Assembly (NCBI GenBank): GCA_964555065.1 | Contig: CAZKRB010000002.1 | Location: 1-64,000 of the forward strand | Length of the DNA stretch: 64,000 nt | Direction: 5' to 3' | DNA from: Syntrophus sp964555065 | GTDB taxonomy: Bacteria > Desulfobacterota > Syntrophia > Syntrophales > Syntrophaceae | Shown: positions 61,345 to 64,000 of the stretch, in pieces | Layout: every line of letters begins with the position of its first letter | How positions within the stretch are numbered: the stretch's first letter is position 1 | Made by a program: the position numbers and the translations under genes | The notes under the pieces: model-generated | The model's input: the letters and a program-made list of their open reading frames with translations, nothing else | Database searches by the model: none | Told to the model about the DNA's origin: nothing

Positions 61345-62232
61345 ATGACTGATACCCCACAAGAATTTGGCGGCGACTGGACAAATGAAAAACTTTTACG
61401 TGTGCAAAAATATCTGACGGCCTATACCACAGCCCTAAAAAGCAGGCCTTTTCAACTCTTATATATCGATGCATTTGCCGGCACAGGTTATAGGACTATC
61501 AAAAGTAAAGATAACCAGCAGGATCTTTTATTCCCCGACCTGGCAGGCGATGAAGCTGAGGCATATCGTGCAGGATCCGCCAGAATTGCACTGGAAATTG
61601 TTCCCCGTTTTGCTGAGTACTATCTTATCGAGCAGGATGCGGAAAAATGTGCCCAACTTGAAAAGCTAAAAGAAGAGTTTCCCGATAAAGCGAAGAATAT
61701 CCATATCATCAATGAAGACGCCAATGAAGTTCTCAATCGGGTATGCGATACTTCCTGGAAACAAAGGAATATCCGGGCGGTACTTTTCCTGGATCCCTAC
61801 GGAATGAACGTTTCCTGGCATACCATTGAGGCTATTGCCAGAACAGAAGCCATCGATATGTGGTACCTGTTCCCACTTGGCATTGGCGTTAACCGACTGC
61901 TGACGAAAGATGGTAATATTCCAGATGCTTGGCAGGAAAAACTTGACGACATTTTTGGTTGTTCGGATTGGAGGGAACTTTCTTACAAGAAGGAATTTAT
62001 TCCAGGATTGTTCGGAGAGGAAGAAATAACCACAAAAACAGGTACATTCAAGAAAATTGCTGATTTCTTTGTGGAGAGACTGGGCACCGCCTTCGCCGGT
62101 GTCGCAAAACACCCTTTACCACTCTATAATTCTCGTAACAATCCTCTTTACCTGCTATGCTTTGCCTGCGGCAACAAAAGAGGTGCTCCAGTAGCGCTCA
62201 GAATTGCCGAACACATTTTAAAAGGAACCTGA
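61345..62232 (+). CDS. tcmP: Three-Cys-motif partner protein TcmP
   Basis: 295 residues. The N-terminal FGGDWTNEKLLRVQKYLTAY is the family hallmark. LLYIDAFAGTGYR resembles methyltransferase motif I (D-x-F-A-G-x-G) and AVLFLDPYGMNVSW resembles a catalytic motif IV, so a SAM-dependent methyltransferase-like fold is plausible, though no activity is established here. GGAGGGACA precedes ATG 61345. The DUF5131 gene follows 1 nt after its stop; TcmP proteins are named for partnering this three-Cys family, which fits exactly. Confidence 0.88.
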   Translation: MTDTPQEFGGDWTNEKLLRVQKYLTAYTTALKSRPFQLLYIDAFAGTGYRTIKSKDNQQDLLFPDLAGDEAEAYRAGSARIALEIVPRFAEYYLIEQDAEKCAQLEKLKEEFPDKAKNIHIINEDANEVLNRVCDTSWKQRNIRAVLFLDPYGMNVSWHTIEAIARTEAIDMWYLFPLGIGVNRLLTKDGNIPDAWQEKLDDIFGCSDWRELSYKKEFIPGLFGEEEITTKTGTFKKIADFFVERLGTAFAGVAKHPLPLYNSRNNPLYLLCFACGNKRGAPVALRIAEHILKGT

Positions 62233-62233
62233 C

Positions 62234-62989
62234 ATGGCTACTCATTCTGCAATCGAATGGACCGGGTCAACCTGGAACCCGGTGACCGGGTGTGTCAAGA
62301 TAAGCCCCGGCTGCAAGCATTGCTATGCCGAGCGTTTGGCAAAACGTTTACAGGCCATGGGACAGAAGAATTATGCCAAGGGTTTTGAATTGGCGCTTCA
62401 TCCACATTCACTGGAGCTGCCTCTCTCCTGGAAAAAGCCACAGACCATTTTCGTCAATTCCATGAGCGATCTTTTTTTAGAAGAGGTCCCGGTTGAATTC
62501 ATTCAACAGGTCTTTGATGTAATGCGGCGGGCATATTGGCATACCTTTCAGGTGCTTACGAAGCGAGGGGTACGTCTTGCAGCCTTGAATCCGATACTGA
62601 CATGGGCGGATAATATCTGGATGGGCGTGACCGTCGAGAACAGCGATTATACCTTCCGCATTGATCAGCTGCGAGCAACAGGTGCTCGGGTCAAATTCCT
62701 TTCCGTGGAGCCTCTGTTGGGACCGGTGGCCGACCTTGATTTACGGGGTATCGACTGGGTGATTGTTGGCGGAGAATCCGGCCCCGGTGCACGACCCATG
62801 GCGAAAGAATGGGTCGTTGATATCAGGAACCAGTGTTTGGCGGAAAAGATTCCTTTTTTCTTCAAACAGTGGGGCGGTTTCCATAAAAAGAGAGCCGGAA
62901 GGGAACTTGATGGTAAAACCTGGGATCAAATGCCGTGGCAATATCGGCAAAGGACATTGTCTACGTCTCGAATAGACAGGGTTTCATAA
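62234..62989 (+). CDS. DUF5131 (phage Gp37/Gp68-like) three-Cys protein
   Basis: 251 residues. The N-terminal TWNPVTGCVKISPGCKHCYAE has Cx6Cx2C, the three-Cys motif resembling a radical-SAM cluster site. Downstream blocks WMGVTVENSDYTFRIDQLR, FLSVEPLLGP and DWVIVGGESGPGARPM are typical of the family, and FFFKQWGG ends it. AAGGAACCTGAC precedes the ATG, 1 nt after the tcmP stop; its own stop overlaps the methylase ATG (TAATG). Function unknown; the motif suggests Fe-S/SAM chemistry. Confidence 0.9.
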   Translation: MATHSAIEWTGSTWNPVTGCVKISPGCKHCYAERLAKRLQAMGQKNYAKGFELALHPHSLELPLSWKKPQTIFVNSMSDLFLEEVPVEFIQQVFDVMRRAYWHTFQVLTKRGVRLAALNPILTWADNIWMGVTVENSDYTFRIDQLRATGARVKFLSVEPLLGPVADLDLRGIDWVIVGGESGPGARPMAKEWVVDIRNQCLAEKIPFFFKQWGGFHKKRAGRELDGKTWDQMPWQYRQRTLSTSRIDRVS

Positions 62990-64000
62990 TGGCGAACAGC
63001 CACCAGAAATTGGAACTGACCTGGATCGGCAAGGAGATTCAGCCGAAGTTGGAGCCGAGGATTCTGATCGAGGAGCCGGATCTGTCCTACGGCGAGCGGA
63101 ATACGGAGAACATGCTGATCTTCGGGGATAACCTGCTGGCCCTGAAGGCGCTGGAACAGGATTATTCCGGACAGGTCAAGTGCATCTTCATCGATCCCCC
63201 TTACAATACAGGCAGCGCCTTTGCCCACTACGATGATGGACTGGAACATTCCCTCTGGCTGACCATGATGCGGGACCGGCTGGAGCTGCTCCGGCGGCTG
63301 CTGGCGGAGAACGGTTCAATCTGGATTACCATTGACGACAATGAGGCGCATTACCTGAAGGTCCTGTGTGATGAGGTGTTCGGACGGGGGAATTTTGTGG
63401 CGAATGTGGTTTGGCAAAAAGCCTACACCCCAAATCAAACAGCAAAATTTATTTCAAATACTCATGATCATCTACTTCTCTACACAAGAAATTCCCTAAA
63501 CTTTTCCATCAAAAGAATTGAACGAAGCGACGCTCAAGTTGCTAAATTCACTAATCCAGATAACGACCCAAGAGGAGCATGGAAGGCAGAAAATTTATCT
63601 GCAGGGAAATTTTATTCGGCAGGACAATTTGAGATTTGCGGACCAACCGGTAAAACATTTCTACCGCCTAAAGGACGATACTGGCGTTGCAATGAAGCGC
63701 AATACGAGGCATGGAGAAAAGACGGCCGCATAACATTTGGAAAAAGCGGCGACGGCCGCCCAATGCTCAAGAAATACTTATCAGAATTAAAAGGAGGAAT
63801 TACACCAAGCACTTGGTGGCCACATGATGAAGTTGGCAATAACAAAGAAGCAAGTATTCATACCAAACATTTATTTGGAGACCAGGCTGTTTTCTCAACC
63901 CCAAAGCCAGAGAAACTAATTGAACGAATTTTATCTTTAGCTACCAACCCCGGCGACCTCGTCCTCGACTCCTTTGCCGGTTCCGGCACGACCGGCGCGG
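62989..64000 (+). CDS. Site-specific N6-adenine DNA methyltransferase, 3' end outside window
   Basis: 337 codons visible, open at the right edge. Start ATG 62989 overlaps the previous stop (TAATG). LIFGDNLLALKAL is followed by catalytic motif IV CIFIDPPYNTGSAF; a ~200-residue variable region comes next, and motif I appears last, LVLDSFAGSGTTGA. The order IV - variable - I is that of beta-class (Mod-like, type III) adenine methylases. It may modify host DNA to protect it from an effector encoded by the SNF2 neighbour or by a gene beyond the window. Confidence 0.92.
   Translation, partial: MANSHQKLELTWIGKEIQPKLEPRILIEEPDLSYGERNTENMLIFGDNLLALKALEQDYSGQVKCIFIDPPYNTGSAFAHYDDGLEHSLWLTMMRDRLELLRRLLAENGSIWITIDDNEAHYLKVLCDEVFGRGNFVANVVWQKAYTPNQTAKFISNTHDHLLLYTRNSLNFSIKRIERSDAQVAKFTNPDNDPRGAWKAENLSAGKFYSAGQFEICGPTGKTFLPPKGRYWRCNEAQYEAWRKDGRITFGKSGDGRPMLKKYLSELKGGITPSTWWPHDEVGNNKEASIHTKHLFGDQAVFSTPKPEKLIERILSLATNPGDLVLDSFAGSGTTGA

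Noticed and set aside
1..64000. tRNA, rRNA, CRISPR arrays, insertion sequences, prophage or attachment sites
   Set aside because: I looked for T-loop motifs, repeat-spacer arrays and transposase or integrase motifs and found none I could support by eye.

Overview
The window is a high-GC bacterial chromosome segment with two 100-N scaffold gaps. Gene content suggests a strictly anaerobic or microaerophilic member of the former Deltaproteobacteria (Desulfobacterota, Syntrophales-like): a tungsten-type aldehyde:ferredoxin oxidoreductase, a DUF362 iron-sulfur protein, sigma-54 two-component systems, a c-di-AMP riboswitch in front of kup, a FeoA-FeoB fusion and an acetate-type SatP transporter. 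The taxonomic call is inference from gene content; no rRNA or other marker gene is present.

Layout. 1-2.5 kb: 5'-truncated type I methylase/specificity fusion carrying an in-frame palindromic repeat. 2.5-8 kb: sugar metabolism (GpmA, glycerate kinase, ATP-PfkA, alpha-glucan phosphorylase). 8-11.4 kb: hypothetical gene, then a thiM-thiE-HAD operon. 11.5-13.6 kb: exported thiol-redox genes (DsbC-like, TlpA-like, CcdA/DsbD-like). 13.9-17.5 kb: DUF362 ferredoxin protein, nitroreductase, GAPDH. 17.8-21.5 kb: sigma-54 response regulator and histidine kinase beside a small exported Lys/Ala-rich protein with its own sigma-54-type promoter. 21.6-26.2 kb: YtpB-like terpene synthase, riboswitch-kup, pentapeptide-repeat protein and a decayed second kup 5' end. 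26.3-30.2 kb: a Zra-like envelope-stress module (ZraP-like, ZraS, ZraR) with a near-perfect sigma-54 promoter. 30-33.6 kb: YgjP-like metallopeptidase and FeoAB. 33.6-37.4 kb: McrBC in an apparently AT-richer island with a decayed ADP-ribosylglycohydrolase fragment. 37.4-53 kb: small exported proteins, two GH13 enzymes, transporters, an M48 lipoprotein, a Tat-exported FMN lactate oxidase-like enzyme, YceI, an FMN reductase, and a SPASM radical-SAM enzyme paired with a small Ala/Lys-rich protein. 53.5-58 kb: aldehyde:ferredoxin oxidoreductase, an unusual duplicated class II aldolase-like protein, another radical-SAM protein. 58.3-64 kb (open end): SNF2 helicase, TcmP, DUF5131 three-Cys protein and an N6-adenine methylase, tightly packed.

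Two regions best fit an under-described system. One is the SNF2-TcmP-DUF5131-methylase operon at the right edge, a probable defence or DNA-modification locus that continues past the window. The other is the radical-SAM/SPASM plus small-protein pair at 51.5-53.2 kb, a possible peptide-modification (RiPP-like) pair. The repeated sigma-54 regulator plus small exported protein arrangement, once resembling Zra and once with an unrelated Lys/Ala-rich protein, is a third pattern worth following.
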